A stretch of 64,000 bases of DNA from Azoarcus indigens (GCF_004361735.1 NZ_SNVV01000004.1:62001-126000), one strand, 5' to 3'; positions 17,787-27,690 are shown, numbered from the stretch's first letter. A program made the numbers and translations. Notes: generated from the sequence alone by a model not told the origin.

Positions 17787-20183
17787 ATGATCTGCCGCTC
17801 TCCCTTGCTCGCCGTCGCCGCCTTGTCCCTGGCGGTGCCGGCTGCCTTCGCCCAGGTCGGTGCCAGCGCCGCCGCTGCCGAATTCGATATTCCCGCCCAG
17901 GCGCTGGACCAGGCCCTCAGCGCCTTCGCCCGCCAGGCCGGACTGCAGCTGCTGGCGGCGCCGGAGCTGGTGCGCGGCCTGCGCAGCCAGCCGCTGAGTG
18001 GCCGCGGCGACACCGCTGCCGCGCTCGCCGAGCTGCTGCGCGGCAGCGGGCTGCGCGGCCGCATCGAGGGCAACATCCTGGTGATCGAGCCGGCCACCGG
18101 CGGGCGCACGCTGTCGGAAGTGCGGGTGTCGGCTACAGGCATCTCGCCCTCCGAACTGCCGCCCGCTTATGCCGGCGGTCAGGTGGCCAGCGGCGCGCGG
18201 CTGGGCGTGCTGGGCAACGTCGATGTGATGGACGCGCCCTTCAACATCACCGCCTACACCGCGCAGACCATCGCCGACCAGCAGAGCGCGACGGTGGCCG
18301 AGGTGCTGCGCAACGACCCCTCGGTGCGCTACACCACCAGCGACGGCCATAACGCGGAGAACTTCACCGTCCGCGGCTTCGACCTCACCTCCACCGAGCT
18401 GGCCTTCAACGGCCTCTACAACATGCTGCCCGGCACCCATGTGCCCACCGAGTTCCTGGAGCGGGTGGAGGTGTTCAAGGGGCCGGGGGCGATGCTGTCC
18501 GGCATCGCCCCCAGCGGTGGGGTCGGCGGCGTCATCAACCTGGTGCCCAAGCGCGCCGGCGGCGAGCCGCTGACCCGCCTCACCGCCAGCTACGCCTCCG
18601 CCTCCCGCTTCGGCATCGCCGCCGATCTCGGCCGCCGCTTCGGCGAGGAGCAGCGCCTGGGTGTGCGGGTCAACGCGTCCTCCAGCGACGGCGAGACCAC
18701 GCTGGAAGACCAGAAGAAGAAGGAGCGCTTCCTCTCCCTCGGCATGGACTACCGCGGCGACGGCTGGCGGCTGGAGCTGGACGCCTATTCCTCCAAGCAG
18801 GACCAGTCCAACGGCAGCCCGCTGTGGGTGGGCTTCACCACGCTGGGCCATGTGCTGAAGGCGCCGGACCCGACCAAGAACGCGCTGCGCGGTACCTATG
18901 TGAAGCAGCAGACCGAGGGCGCGGCCCTGCGCGGCGAGTACGACCTGAACGCGCACTGGACGGCCTGGGCGGCGGTGGGCGGCTCGCGCTACCACTACAA
19001 GGGCTACCTCAACGGCACCCTGGTCGAGGTGCTCAACGACGCCGGTGATGCCCGCGGCCAGACCAATCACCAGAAGGGCTTCACCAAGGGTCTGTCGGCC
19101 GAGGCCGGCGTGCGCGGCAGCTTCACCACCGGCGCGGTGGCACACCAGCTGGTGGCCAGCGCCTCCTCGGTGCAGATGCGCTCCAGCGGCGGGCGCGTCG
19201 GCCTGGCGACCGGTGCCGCCTACGTCACCAACATCTACGAGCCCATCCCGAACCCGACGCTGGCCGGCCCCTACGGCGCGGTGTGGACCACGGTGGACAA
19301 CACCTACACCAGCTTCTCGCTGGCCGACACGCTGTCCATGCGGAACGACTCGGTGCTGCTGACGCTGGGCGCGCGGGCGCAGCGGGTGCGCCAGTCCATG
19401 GCCACGCCCACCGCCTACGACGAGAGCGCGGTGACGCCGCTGGTGGGGCTGGTGCTCAAGCCCTGGGGGCCGGCGGTGTCGCTGTACGCCAACTACATCG
19501 AGGGCCTGAGCCCGGGCATCACCGTCGGCATCACCTACGCCAACGCAGGCGAGACGCTGACGCCTTACCGCACCAAGCAGGCGGAAGTCGGCGTCAAGTG
19601 GGAAGCCGGCGTGGGTGATGAAGACGGCGTGCGCTTCACCAACACCCTCAGCCTGTTCCAGATCGAGAAGCCCTTTGCGGTGTCGGTGGCTACCGGCGCG
19701 CCGCTGCCGACGCTGAAGCTGGATGGCGAGCAGCGCAACAGCGGCGTGGAATGGAACGTCTTTGGCGAGGTGGGCAAGGGCCTGCGGCTGCTGGGCGGCG
19801 GCGCCTACACCCATGCCGAGCAGGTGCGCGCCTCCAGCACCGCCAACAACGGCAAGGACATGCCCGGCGTGCCGAAATGGACCGCCAACCTCGGCACCGA
19901 ATGGGACACGCCGCTGCTCGCCGGCCTGACGCTGAGCGCGCGCTGGATCTACACCAGTTCGCAGTACCTGGACGTCGCCAACCGGCTGGAGATTCCGGCC
20001 TGGCACCGCTGGGACATCGGCGCCCGCTACGCCACCCGCATCGCCGGCAAGGCGGTGGTGGTGCGCGCCAGCGTGGAGAACCTGGAGGACCGCCACTACT
20101 GGTCCGGCCGCTTCTACCCCGGCGGCCAGGCCACGCTGGGCGCGCCCCGCACTTTCAAGCTTTCAACCTCCGTGGATTTCTGA
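17787..20183 (+). CDS. TonB-dependent siderophore receptor with STN signalling domain
   Basis: Outer-membrane receptor of 798 residues, FpvA/FecA-like transducer class. Signal peptide 1-22 (ends AFAQ). STN domain about 30-102 (FDIPAQALDQALSAFARQAG), which contacts the FecR periplasmic part. Plug about 125-240 (APFNITAYTAQTIADQQ, VRGFDL, ERVEVFKGPGAMLSG). The 22-strand barrel ends in Phe (TFKLSTSVDF), as required for assembly. ATG at 17787 gives the signal peptide; a start at 17697 would precede it by 30 polar residues. It follows the sigma/FecR fusion by 118 bases and should be both its signal source and its target. The ligand is probably a ferric siderophore, type unknown. Confidence 0.93.
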   Translation: MICRSPLLAVAALSLAVPAAFAQVGASAAAAEFDIPAQALDQALSAFARQAGLQLLAAPELVRGLRSQPLSGRGDTAAALAELLRGSGLRGRIEGNILVIEPATGGRTLSEVRVSATGISPSELPPAYAGGQVASGARLGVLGNVDVMDAPFNITAYTAQTIADQQSATVAEVLRNDPSVRYTTSDGHNAENFTVRGFDLTSTELAFNGLYNMLPGTHVPTEFLERVEVFKGPGAMLSGIAPSGGVGGVINLVPKRAGGEPLTRLTASYASASRFGIAADLGRRFGEEQRLGVRVNASSSDGETTLEDQKKKERFLSLGMDYRGDGWRLELDAYSSKQDQSNGSPLWVGFTTLGHVLKAPDPTKNALRGTYVKQQTEGAALRGEYDLNAHWTAWAAVGGSRYHYKGYLNGTLVEVLNDAGDARGQTNHQKGFTKGLSAEAGVRGSFTTGAVAHQLVASASSVQMRSSGGRVGLATGAAYVTNIYEPIPNPTLAGPYGAVWTTVDNTYTSFSLADTLSMRNDSVLLTLGARAQRVRQSMATPTAYDESAVTPLVGLVLKPWGPAVSLYANYIEGLSPGITVGITYANAGETLTPYRTKQAEVGVKWEAGVGDEDGVRFTNTLSLFQIEKPFAVSVATGAPLPTLKLDGEQRNSGVEWNVFGEVGKGLRLLGGGAYTHAEQVRASSTANNGKDMPGVPKWTANLGTEWDTPLLAGLTLSARWIYTSSQYLDVANRLEIPAWHRWDIGARYATRIAGKAVVVRASVENLEDRHYWSGRFYPGGQATLGAPRTFKLSTSVDF

Positions 20184-20184
20184 C

Positions 20185-20457
20185 ATGAACCTGGCTGTCG
20201 CCTCCGGACTGCTGCTCGCGCTCGCGGGCTGCACCGCCTTCTATCTCGCGTCGCCCCAGCAGCGCTGGCGCGCGGCGCCCCTGCCGGCGCGGCCGGCGCG
20301 CTTCGCCGCCGGCGCACTGCTCGTCGCCGGCATGGCGGCGTTGTGCCAGGCGCTGCAGCCGCTGGCCGCCATTTACGTGCTGCTGACCTGGGTGATGCTG
20401 TTGCTGGTGCTGCTGCCCTATCTCGGCGCGCTGCTCGCTCTCAGGCGGGGGGCTTGA
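20185..20457 (+). CDS. Small membrane protein of siderophore locus (DUF3325-like)
   Basis: Protein of 90 residues with three hydrophobic segments (about 3-22, 40-62 and 62-85). The start LAVASGLLLALAGCTAFYLA and the SPQQRWR loop recall the DUF3325 family, often found between TonB receptors and PepSY proteins; that name is my best guess. It begins one base after the receptor stop and overlaps the next gene's leader. Likely inner membrane; function unknown, perhaps assisting reductive iron release or transport. Confidence 0.6.
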   Translation: MNLAVASGLLLALAGCTAFYLASPQQRWRAAPLPARPARFAAGALLVAGMAALCQALQPLAAIYVLLTWVMLLLVLLPYLGALLALRRGA

Positions 20458-20458
20458 G

Positions 20459-20749
20459 ATGAGCGCCTCTTCCGCGCCCCCCATCCGCCGCGACTGGCTG
20501 GCCAAGACCGTGGCCGGCGTGCTGCTCGGCTTCACCCTCGCCATCGGCTGCAGCGGCGTGTTCGCCTGGCTGGCGGACGGCATGCAGATGAGCGTGCGGG
20601 CGCAGCTGGCGATGTGGATGGTCATGCCCATCTGGCTGGGCATCTTCAGCGGCGTCTATTTCTTCCGCAGCGGCCTGCGCGCCTGGGCCTGGCTGGGCGG
20701 CGCCAACGCGCTGGTGTTCGGCGCCCTGGCCGCCGCGCAGTGGCTGTGA
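20459..20749 (+). CDS. Small membrane protein of siderophore locus
   Basis: Protein of 96 residues with three hydrophobic segments (about 15-36, 46-66 and 72-92). Characteristic stretches are KTVAGVLLGFTLAIGCSGVF and PIWLGIFSGVYFFRSGLRAW. Proteins like this occur in siderophore clusters of betaproteobacteria and pseudomonads under vague 'iron uptake protein' names. It starts one base after the preceding gene, and the PepSY gene follows after 19 bases. The biochemical role is not known. Confidence 0.6.
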   Translation: MSASSAPPIRRDWLAKTVAGVLLGFTLAIGCSGVFAWLADGMQMSVRAQLAMWMVMPIWLGIFSGVYFFRSGLRAWAWLGGANALVFGALAAAQWL

Positions 20750-20768
20750 CTCGACAAGGACTTTCCCC

Positions 20769-22439
20769 ATGCGCTCGGAACTGATCCGCATCTACAAAGC
20801 CGTCCATACCTGGACCGGCATCCTCACCGGCATGGCGCTGTTCATCGCCTTCTACGCCGGCGCCCTCACCGTGTTCAAGGCGCCGCTGGCGCGCTGGGCC
20901 TCGCCGCCCGCCCTTGCTGGCGAAGCGGCCGCGGTGCCGCTGGCCGAAGCGCCGGCGCTGATCGCCGCCACCCTGGCCGCGCGGCCGGAGACGGCGCGGG
21001 ACTTCTCCCTCAACCTCAAGCTGGACGAGCACCAGCCGGCGCGCCTCAGCTGGCAGGTGCGCGACCCCGACGCCGACGACCACGACAGCTTCTCGGTGCG
21101 TCACTACGCCGCCAGCCTGACGGCGGAGGGCGACGTCAGCATCGAGGAGGCGCAGCCCTCCAAGCTGGCGGAGTTCATCGACGTGCTGCACCGGGTGGTC
21201 GGCCTGCCGGCGGACACCGACCCCAACCGCTGGTTCATGGGCGTGGTGGCGGCGCTGTACGCGGTGGCGCTGGTATCCGGCGTCATCGTGCTGCTGCCCT
21301 CGCTGGTGAAGGACTTCTTCGCCCTGCGGGTGGGCAAGAACCTGAAGCGGATGTGGCTGGACGCGCACAACGTGGTCGGCATCGTCAGCCTGCCTTTCCA
21401 CCTGGTGATGGCGATCACCGCGGTCGGCTTCGCCTACCACGACGGCATCTACGCCCTGCAGAACAAGATGCTGCACGGCGGCGGCCTGGCCGCCGCTTTC
21501 TCGCCGCGTGGCGGCGGGCCGCAGGAGGCGCCGCCGCGCGACCCCGCCGCCATGCTGCCGCCGGCCGAGCTGCTGGCGCGGGTGCATGCGCTGTCGCCCG
21601 GCTTCGAGCCGGAGCGGCTGCAGTACGCCCAGGTGACCGGCCCGCGCGCCACCGTGCGCGTCTGGGGGCACGACGCCACCGCCTTCTCGCCGCGCTTCGT
21701 CGGTGGCTTCGTCGCCCTCGATCCCTACAGCGGCAAAGTGGTGAACACCGAATACCTGCCCGGCCAGCAGGATGCGCCGCACGCCACCGTCAGCAGCCTG
21801 TTCGCGCTGCACTTCGGCGCCTTCGGCGGCACGCCGGTGCAGTGGATGTACTTCCTGCTCGGCATGGCTGGCGCCTGGCTGTTCTACGGCGGCAACCTGC
21901 TGTGGATAGAAAGCCGCCGCCGCAAGGCGCCGCGCGACGGCAGCGGCATGCCGGTGCAGCGCCTGGACACCCGGCTGATGGCCGCCGCCACCGTGGGCGT
22001 CTGCCTGGGCTGCGTCTGCGGCATCTCGCTCAGCATCGTCGCCGGCAAGTGGCTGCACGGCCAGGTGGCCGACCTCGGCAGCTGGCACCGCTACAGCTAT
22101 TACGCCGCCTTCTTCGGCTGCCTGGCCTGGGCCTTCCTGCGCGGTGGCGCGCGTGCCTCGGTCGGCCTGCTGTGGCTGGCGGCCATGCTCACCTTCGCCA
22201 TTCCGGCCACCAGCCTGCTGGGCGCGCTGGTGCCGGCGCTGGGGCTGTGGGCCCACCCGGCCGCGGCGACGCTGGGGGTGGACCTGACCGCCGCCGCCGG
22301 TGGGCTGTGCTTCGTCTGGATGGCGCGCGCCACCGCACGGCGGGTGCATGGCGGGCCGGCGGACAGCGTGTGGTCGGCGCGGGCGCCGGACGCGGGCGGG
22401 CTGGCGGAGGGGGCGGCGACTGTCGCCAGCACGCGCTGA
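20769..22439 (+). CDS. PepSY-associated transmembrane protein (putative ferric-siderophore reductase)
   Basis: Inner-membrane protein of 556 residues, PepSY_TM/PiuB family. The N-terminus (IRIYKAVHTWTGILTGMALF) has the histidine-containing first helix; further helices lie near 155-180, 205-230, 360-385 and, in a C-terminal bundle, 400-530. A PepSY-like periplasmic part lies between helices (LLARVHALSPGFEPERLQYA). Relatives such as FoxB and PiuB are linked to reduction or uptake of iron from siderophores. It is the last gene of the receptor operon. Reductase activity is family-based inference. Confidence 0.82.
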   Translation: MRSELIRIYKAVHTWTGILTGMALFIAFYAGALTVFKAPLARWASPPALAGEAAAVPLAEAPALIAATLAARPETARDFSLNLKLDEHQPARLSWQVRDPDADDHDSFSVRHYAASLTAEGDVSIEEAQPSKLAEFIDVLHRVVGLPADTDPNRWFMGVVAALYAVALVSGVIVLLPSLVKDFFALRVGKNLKRMWLDAHNVVGIVSLPFHLVMAITAVGFAYHDGIYALQNKMLHGGGLAAAFSPRGGGPQEAPPRDPAAMLPPAELLARVHALSPGFEPERLQYAQVTGPRATVRVWGHDATAFSPRFVGGFVALDPYSGKVVNTEYLPGQQDAPHATVSSLFALHFGAFGGTPVQWMYFLLGMAGAWLFYGGNLLWIESRRRKAPRDGSGMPVQRLDTRLMAAATVGVCLGCVCGISLSIVAGKWLHGQVADLGSWHRYSYYAAFFGCLAWAFLRGGARASVGLLWLAAMLTFAIPATSLLGALVPALGLWAHPAAATLGVDLTAAAGGLCFVWMARATARRVHGGPADSVWSARAPDAGGLAEGAATVASTR

Positions 22440-22610
22440 GGCGGGTGGAGCAGCGGCCGGCGGCCTCAGCCGGCCCGCTGGCGAGGGTGACGAGGCCGCG
22501 CTGCCGGCGGAAACCGTGGTTTCCGCTGCCAAGCAGGTGCGCGCCAAGGGCGGAATGCCAGTAAAATCCGCTCCTTTGCGTTCGCTGCGCGGCGCTCGCC
22601 GCCCGAGACC

Positions 22611-23528
22611 ATGTCCCTGTCCAAACCCACCTTCCAGCAAATCATCCTCACGCTCCAGCAATTCTGGGGCGACCGCGGGTGCGTGCTGCTGCAGCCCTAC
22701 GACCTCGAGGTCGGCGCCGGCACCTCGCACACCGCCACCTTCCTGCGCGCCATCGGCCCGGAGCCGTGGAACGCCGCCTACGTGCAGCCCTCGCGCCGTC
22801 CCAAGGATGGCCGCTACGGCGAGAACCCCAACCGCCTGCAGCACTACTACCAGTTCCAGGTGGTGCTCAAGCCCTCGCCGCTGAACATCCAGGAGCTCTA
22901 CCTGGATTCCCTGCGCGCGCTGGGCATAGACCCCAACAGCCACGACATCCGCTTCGTCGAGGACGACTGGGAGAACCCGACGCTGGGCGCCTGGGGCCTC
23001 GGCTGGGAAGTGTGGCTGGACGGCATGGAGGTGACTCAGTTCACCTACTTCCAGCAGGTCGGCGGCCTGGACTGCAAGCCGGTGCTGGGCGAGATCACCT
23101 ACGGCATCGAGCGCCTGGCGATGTATCTGCAGGGCGTGGAGAACGTGTACGACCTCACCTGGGCCGTGTATCCGGACGGCACCCGTGTCAGCTACGGCGA
23201 CGTCTTCCACCAGAACGAGGTGGAGCAGTCCACCTACAACTTCGAGCACTCCAACGTCGATTTCCTGTTCTCGCTGTTCAACAACTACGAGTCCGAGGCC
23301 AAGCGCCTGATGGAGGTCGGGCTGGCGCTGCCGGCCTATGAAATGGTGCTGAAGGCGGCCCACAACTTCAACATGCTGGATGCCCGCGGCGCCATCTCGG
23401 TGACCGAGCGCGCCGCCTACATCGGCCGCATCCGCAACCTGTCGCGCGCCGTCGCCCAGGCTTATTTCAAATCCCGCGAAGCGCTCGGCTTCCCGATGCT
23501 GCCGCAACAGAACAAGGAAGCCGCGTGA
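22611..23528 (+). CDS. glyQ: Glycine--tRNA ligase alpha subunit
   Basis: Class II aminoacyl-tRNA synthetase catalytic subunit of 305 residues (about 303 in Escherichia coli), forming an alpha2beta2 enzyme with GlyS to charge tRNA-Gly. The start [20 protein letters not shown] and [20 protein letters not shown] (motif 2 region) are diagnostic. The stop overlaps the glyS start. A TAAAAT hexamer at 22562-22567 may be the -10 of its promoter, without a clear -35. Confidence 0.98.
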   Translation: MSLSKPTFQQIILTLQQFWGDRGCVLLQPYDLEVGAGTSHTATFLRAIGPEPWNAAYVQPSRRPKDGRYGENPNRLQHYYQFQVVLKPSPLNIQELYLDSLRALGIDPNSHDIRFVEDDWENPTLGAWGLGWEVWLDGMEVTQFTYFQQVGGLDCKPVLGEITYGIERLAMYLQGVENVYDLTWAVYPDGTRVSYGDVFHQNEVEQSTYNFEHSNVDFLFSLFNNYESEAKRLMEVGLALPAYEMVLKAAHNFNMLDARGAISVTERAAYIGRIRNLSRAVAQAYFKSREALGFPMLPQQNKEAA

Positions 23529-25630
23529 TGACGGCCCAACATTCCCTGCTCGTCGAACTGCTGACCGAGGAGCTGCCGCCCAAGGCCCTGCCGCGCTTGG
23601 GCGAAACCTTCGCCACCAAGATCGCCGACGGCCTCAAGAGCCGCGGCCTGGCCGCCGCCGATGCCGGCTTCCGCTGGTTCGCCAGCCCGCGCCGCATCGC
23701 CATCCTGATGCCGGCGGTGTTCGCCGCGGGCGAGGCGAAGCAGGTCACCGAGAAGCTGATGCCGGTCACCGTCGCGCTGGACGCCGATGGCCAGCCGACG
23801 CCGGCGCTGCTCAAGAAGATGGAAGCCAAGGGCATTCCGGCGGACGCGGTGGCCGGCTTCGAGCGTCGCATGGACGGCAAGGCCGAAGCCCTGTTCCACA
23901 CCGCCACCGTGGCCGGCGCCAAGTTGGCGGACGTGCTCGCCGCGGTGGTGCAGGACGCGGTGAAGGCGCTGCCGATTCCCAAGGTGATGCGCTGGGGCGA
24001 CGGCGACGCCACCTTCGTGCGCCCGGTGCACAAGCTGGTGATGCTGCACGGCGCCGAGGTGGTGCCGGGCCGCGTGCTGGATCTGGAGTCCGGCCGTATC
24101 ACCAAGGGCCATCGTTTCATGAGCCGGGGCGAGATCGAGATCGCCAGTGCCGAAGCCTACGAGCCGACGCTGCTGGCCGAGGGTAAGGTCGTGCCGGACT
24201 TCGCCGAGCGCCGCGCCGACATCGAGCGCCAGCTGCTGGCCGAGGCCGAGCGCCAGGGCGGTCGCCTGGGCGAATACGCCGACCTGTTGGACGAGGTGAC
24301 CGCGCTGGTCGAGCACCCGACGGTGTACGTCGGCGAGTTCGAGGCCGAATTCCTCGCCGTGCCGCAGGAATGCCTGATCCTCACCATGCAGGCCAACCAG
24401 AAGTATTTCCCGTTGTTCGACGCCGCCGGCAAGCTGCAGAACCGCTTCCTCATCGTCTCCAACATGCGGGTCGCCGATCCGACCAACATCGTCACCGGCA
24501 ACGCCCGGGTGGTGCGGCCGCGCCTGTCCGACGCCCGCTTCTTCTTCGAGACCGACAAGAAGCAGAAGCTGGATTCCCGCCTGCCGCGGCTGGCCAACGT
24601 GGTCTATCACAACAAGCTCGGCAGCGTGCTGGAGCGGGTCGAGCGCCTGGAAGCGCTGGCCGGCCGCATCGCGGTTCGCCTGGGGGCGGACGAAGCCGCT
24701 TCCCGCCGCGCCGCCCGCCTGGCGAAGGCCGACCTGGTGACCGAGATGGTCGGCGAGTTCCCCGAGCTGCAGGGCATCATGGGCCGCTACTACGCGCTGG
24801 CCGATGGCGAGGGCGAAGTCGTCGCCGACGCGGTACAGGCCCACTACCAGCCGCGCTTCGCCGGCGATGCGCTGCCGGCCGGCAACGTAGCCGCCGCGGT
24901 GGCGCTGGCGGACAAGCTGGACGCGCTGGTCGGCTTCTTCGGCATCGGCCAGGTGCCCACTGGCGACAAGGACCCCTTCGCCCTGCGCCGCGCAGCGCTG
25001 GGCGTGCTGCGCATCCTGATCGAAACCCCGCTGCCGCTGGATCTGGCCGAGCTGATCGCCGACAGTGCCGCCGGCTTCAAGCCCGGCCTGCTCACCGCCG
25101 AAGGCTTCCAGACCCAGCTGCTGGAGTTCATGCGCGAGCGCCTGAAGAACCTGCTGCGTGGCGAAGCTGGCGGCAAGGCCGCCGACGCCGCCGTGGTGGA
25201 CGCGGTGCTGGCGCTGGCGCCGACCCGCATCGACCTGGTGCCGGCCAAGCTGGCCGCGGTGGAAGCCTTCCGCGCGCTGCCGGAATCGGCCGCGCTGGCC
25301 GCGGCCAACAAGCGCATCGTGAACATCCTGAAGAAGGCCGAGGGCACGCCGGGCGAGCCGGATCCGGCGCTGCTGCAGGAAGCCGCCGAGAAGGCGCTGT
25401 TCCACCGCGTGGTCGAGATCGCGCCGCTGGTGAAGTCGCACATGGCCGGCGAGGGCTACACCGAGGCGCTATGCGCGCTGGCCGGCCTGCGTGGCGAGGT
25501 GGATGCCTTCTTTGAGTCGGTGATGGTGATGGCCGAAGAGCCGCTGATCCGCCAGAACCGCCTCGCACTGCTGGCCCAGCTCGCCGGCCTGATGAACCAG
25601 GTCGCCGACATCTCGCGGCTCTCGGCATGA
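23528..25630 (+). CDS. glyS: Glycine--tRNA ligase beta subunit
   Basis: Beta subunit of 700 residues (689 in Escherichia coli), needed for tRNA-Gly binding. The N-terminal [15 protein letters not shown], the HD-like region and the C-terminal anticodon-binding domain are all present. The glyQ TGA and the glyS ATG share one base (coupled translation); a GTG three bases earlier is possible. A GC-rich hairpin without a T run follows at about 25642-25666. Confidence 0.97.
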   Translation: MTAQHSLLVELLTEELPPKALPRLGETFATKIADGLKSRGLAAADAGFRWFASPRRIAILMPAVFAAGEAKQVTEKLMPVTVALDADGQPTPALLKKMEAKGIPADAVAGFERRMDGKAEALFHTATVAGAKLADVLAAVVQDAVKALPIPKVMRWGDGDATFVRPVHKLVMLHGAEVVPGRVLDLESGRITKGHRFMSRGEIEIASAEAYEPTLLAEGKVVPDFAERRADIERQLLAEAERQGGRLGEYADLLDEVTALVEHPTVYVGEFEAEFLAVPQECLILTMQANQKYFPLFDAAGKLQNRFLIVSNMRVADPTNIVTGNARVVRPRLSDARFFFETDKKQKLDSRLPRLANVVYHNKLGSVLERVERLEALAGRIAVRLGADEAASRRAARLAKADLVTEMVGEFPELQGIMGRYYALADGEGEVVADAVQAHYQPRFAGDALPAGNVAAAVALADKLDALVGFFGIGQVPTGDKDPFALRRAALGVLRILIETPLPLDLAELIADSAAGFKPGLLTAEGFQTQLLEFMRERLKNLLRGEAGGKAADAAVVDAVLALAPTRIDLVPAKLAAVEAFRALPESAALAAANKRIVNILKKAEGTPGEPDPALLQEAAEKALFHRVVEIAPLVKSHMAGEGYTEALCALAGLRGEVDAFFESVMVMAEEPLIRQNRLALLAQLAGLMNQVADISRLSA

Positions 25631-25694
25631 GTCGCACCGTTCGCCCGGCCGCTCGCGCGCCGGGCGGCGTCCTTCACCGTCGTAGAGGGCTGGC

Positions 25695-26228
25695 ATGAAA
25701 CTGATCGTTCTCGATCGCGATGGCGTCATCAACCAGGACTCGGACCAGTTCATCAAGTCGCCCGAGGAATGGAAGCCGATACCCGGTTCGCTGGAGGCCA
25801 TCGCCCGCCTCAACCAGTGGGGCTGGCGGGTGGTGGTGGCGACCAACCAGTCCGGCGTCGGCCGCGGCCTGTTCGGCATGGACACGCTGAACGCCATCCA
25901 CGAAAAGATGGTGAAAAGCCTGGCGCAGGCGGGCGGCCGGCTGGATGCCATCTTCTTCTGCCCGCATGCGGCCGACTCCACCTGCGATTGCCGCAAACCC
26001 AAACCCGGCCTGTTCCACCAACTGGCCGAGCGCTTCAACGTGGACCTGACCGGCGTGCCGGCGGTGGGCGACAGCCTGCGCGACCTGCAGGCCGGTACCG
26101 CGGTGGGCTGCACGCCTTACCTGGTGCTCACCGGCAAGGGCATCAAGACCAAGGACGATCCCGCGCTGCCGGCGGGCACCCTGATCTATCCGGACCTCGC
26201 GGCGGTCGTCGCCGATCTCACCACCTGA
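25695..26228 (+). CDS. gmhB: D-glycero-beta-D-manno-heptose-1,7-bisphosphate 7-phosphatase
   Basis: HAD-superfamily phosphatase of 177 residues, making heptose 1-phosphate for the ADP-heptose of the lipopolysaccharide inner core. Asp7 and Asp9 (VLDRDGVIN) are the nucleophile and acid/base. The zinc loop is Cys89-x-His91 with Cys97-x-Cys99 (CPHAADSTCDC), which marks GmhB against related histidinol phosphatases. The glyS-gmhB-plsC order is common in betaproteobacteria. Confidence 0.93.
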   Translation: MKLIVLDRDGVINQDSDQFIKSPEEWKPIPGSLEAIARLNQWGWRVVVATNQSGVGRGLFGMDTLNAIHEKMVKSLAQAGGRLDAIFFCPHAADSTCDCRKPKPGLFHQLAERFNVDLTGVPAVGDSLRDLQAGTAVGCTPYLVLTGKGIKTKDDPALPAGTLIYPDLAAVVADLTT

Positions 26229-26236
26229 GTTTCATC

Positions 26237-27004
26237 GTGATCTTCCTGCGTTCCCTACTGTTCGCCCTGGTCCTCATCGTCGTCACCCCGCCGTATGCGA
26301 TTTTCGGCGCGTTGACCTTTCCCCTCCCGCTGCGGATACGCCATCGCATCGTCACCTCATGGGCACCCTTGGTGCTGTGGTTCGTGCGTCATCTGCTGGG
26401 CATCCGCTATACCGTCATCGGCAGGGAGAACATTCCGGCCGGGCCGGCGGTGATTCTGTCCAAGCACCAGTCGGCCTGGGAGACCATGGCGCTGCAGGTG
26501 ATCTTTCCGCCGCTATGTTTCGTGCTCAAGCGCGAGCTGCTGCGCATCCCTTTTTTCGGCTGGGGGCTGGCCCAGATCGCCAGCATCGCCATCGACCGCG
26601 CGGCCGGCAAGGATGCGCTGGCGCAGGTGGTGGAGCAGGGGCGGGCCCGGCTGAAGGCGGGCTACTGGGTGGTGGTGTTCCCGGAAGGCACCCGGGTGGC
26701 GCCCGGTACCACGCGGCGCTACAAGGTGGGCGGCGCCTGGCTGGCGCGCCGCGCGGGGGTGCCGGTGGTGCCGGTGGCCCACAACGCCGGCGAGTTCTGG
26801 CGACGCAATGCCTTCCTCAAGTACCCGGGCGAGATCACCGTCAGCATCGGTCCGGCGATCGATGTGAGGGGCATGAAGGTGGAGGCGATCAATGCCCAGG
26901 CCGAGGCCTGGATCGAAGGCGAGATGCGGCGCCTGTTCCCGCACCACTATCCCAACTCCGGCATTCCGACCCTGATCCCGGAGCAGGAAGAAGCAGCGCT
27001 GTAA
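26237..27004 (+). CDS. 1-acylglycerol-3-phosphate O-acyltransferase-like (PlsC family)
   Basis: Membrane-bound lysophospholipid acyltransferase of 255 residues, probably making phosphatidic acid or modifying lipids. A hydrophobic N-terminal anchor (FLRSLLFALVLIVVTPPYAI) precedes motif I KHQSAWE (His77, Glu82), which has Glu where most PlsC proteins have Asp (NHx4D). Motif III is FPEGTR (148-153). The start is GTG at 26237, eight bases after the gmhB stop; a longer frame from 25769 runs through gmhB in another phase and is rejected. A strong terminator follows. Confidence 0.85.
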   Translation: MIFLRSLLFALVLIVVTPPYAIFGALTFPLPLRIRHRIVTSWAPLVLWFVRHLLGIRYTVIGRENIPAGPAVILSKHQSAWETMALQVIFPPLCFVLKRELLRIPFFGWGLAQIASIAIDRAAGKDALAQVVEQGRARLKAGYWVVVFPEGTRVAPGTTRRYKVGGAWLARRAGVPVVPVAHNAGEFWRRNAFLKYPGEITVSIGPAIDVRGMKVEAINAQAEAWIEGEMRRLFPHHYPNSGIPTLIPEQEEAAL

Positions 27005-27080
27005 AGCATGCGGAGCAGCGGTGGCCTTGGCTTTCCCCCGAACGGCGTCGTTCGATGGCCCCCCTCGGAAGCCGGTGAAC

Positions 27081-27113
27081 AAAAAAAGCCCCGCGTGAGC
27101 GGGGCTTTTTTTC
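27081..27113. terminator. Bidirectional Rho-independent terminator
   Basis: A-run, GCCCCGC, GTGA loop, GCGGGGC and T-run form a symmetrical terminator between the converging acyltransferase and phasin genes, usable in both directions. Confidence 0.92.
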
Positions 27114-27132
27114 TCCCTACCTGATTCTTTGA

Positions 27133-27690
27133 TCAGGCAGCTTTCTTGCTGGCCTTGGCCGAGGCGCTGACAGCCTTGACGGTGGCGTTGGTCGCGGCAG
27201 CCACGTTGGCTTCGGCGATCTCGGCGACCTGCTTGGCGGTCTTGCTCAGGCTGTCGTAGGCGCTGTTGGCGGCGGCGATGGCGGACTTCACCGCGGCGAC
27301 AGCAACGTCGGAGCCGGCCGGAGCGGACTTGGCGGCCTGGTCCAGCGCGCTGGCGATGCCCTTGTTCAGCTCGGCGACCTGGGCTTCCAGCAGCTTCGAA
27401 ACTTCTTCCTGGCTCTGCGAAGTGATCTCGTAGACGCTGCGGGTGTAGGCCACGACCTTCTCGACCAGCGGCTGGGCCAGGGAGCTCTGCAGGCTCACCA
27501 GCTCCTGCACGTCCTTGGCGGCCAGCAGGGCCTTGGTATTGGCAACGCCGTCTTCAAGCACGGAACGGGCGGTGTTCAGGTTCAACGCGGCAAGACGCTC
27601 GGCGTTGGCGAATGCGGTGTTCGCCAGCGAGAGCAGGGTCTCGACGTTGGCCTTGTTGATGGTGATGAATTGCTCAGGGGTAGCAGTCAT
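27133..27690 (-). CDS. phaP: Phasin family protein
   Basis: Phasin of 185 residues that coats polyhydroxyalkanoate granules and controls their size and number. The start EQFITINKANVETLLSLANT and the following amphipathic, Ala-rich helices (residues 10-110) are typical of PhaP. The C-terminus is Ala/Lys-rich (VKAVSASAKASKKAA). A strong AAGGAG ribosome-binding site precedes the ATG at 27690. The promoter region carries consensus hexamers and two perfect palindromes, consistent with control by a repressor such as PhaR (inference). No pha synthase genes lie in the window. Confidence 0.9.
   Translation of the reverse strand: MTATPEQFITINKANVETLLSLANTAFANAERLAALNLNTARSVLEDGVANTKALLAAKDVQELVSLQSSLAQPLVEKVVAYTRSVYEITSQSQEEVSKLLEAQVAELNKGIASALDQAAKSAPAGSDVAVAAVKSAIAAANSAYDSLSKTAKQVAEIAEANVAAATNATVKAVSASAKASKKAA

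Noticed and set aside
17250-20096. A very long open frame on the minus strand opposite the TonB receptor gene
   Set aside because: GC-rich codon use leaves the complementary frames open. The translation is low-complexity His/Arg/Gly/Ala-rich, and the plus strand encodes a complete receptor.
20646-23507. A roughly 950-codon minus-strand frame opposite PepSY and glyQ
   Set aside because: It is a shadow of two well-recognised plus-strand genes and has no recognisable motif.
25642-25666. Hairpin CGCCCGGC/GCCGGGCG after glyS as a terminator
   Set aside because: The stem is good but no T run follows, and gmhB lies only about 30 bases further and is likely co-transcribed.
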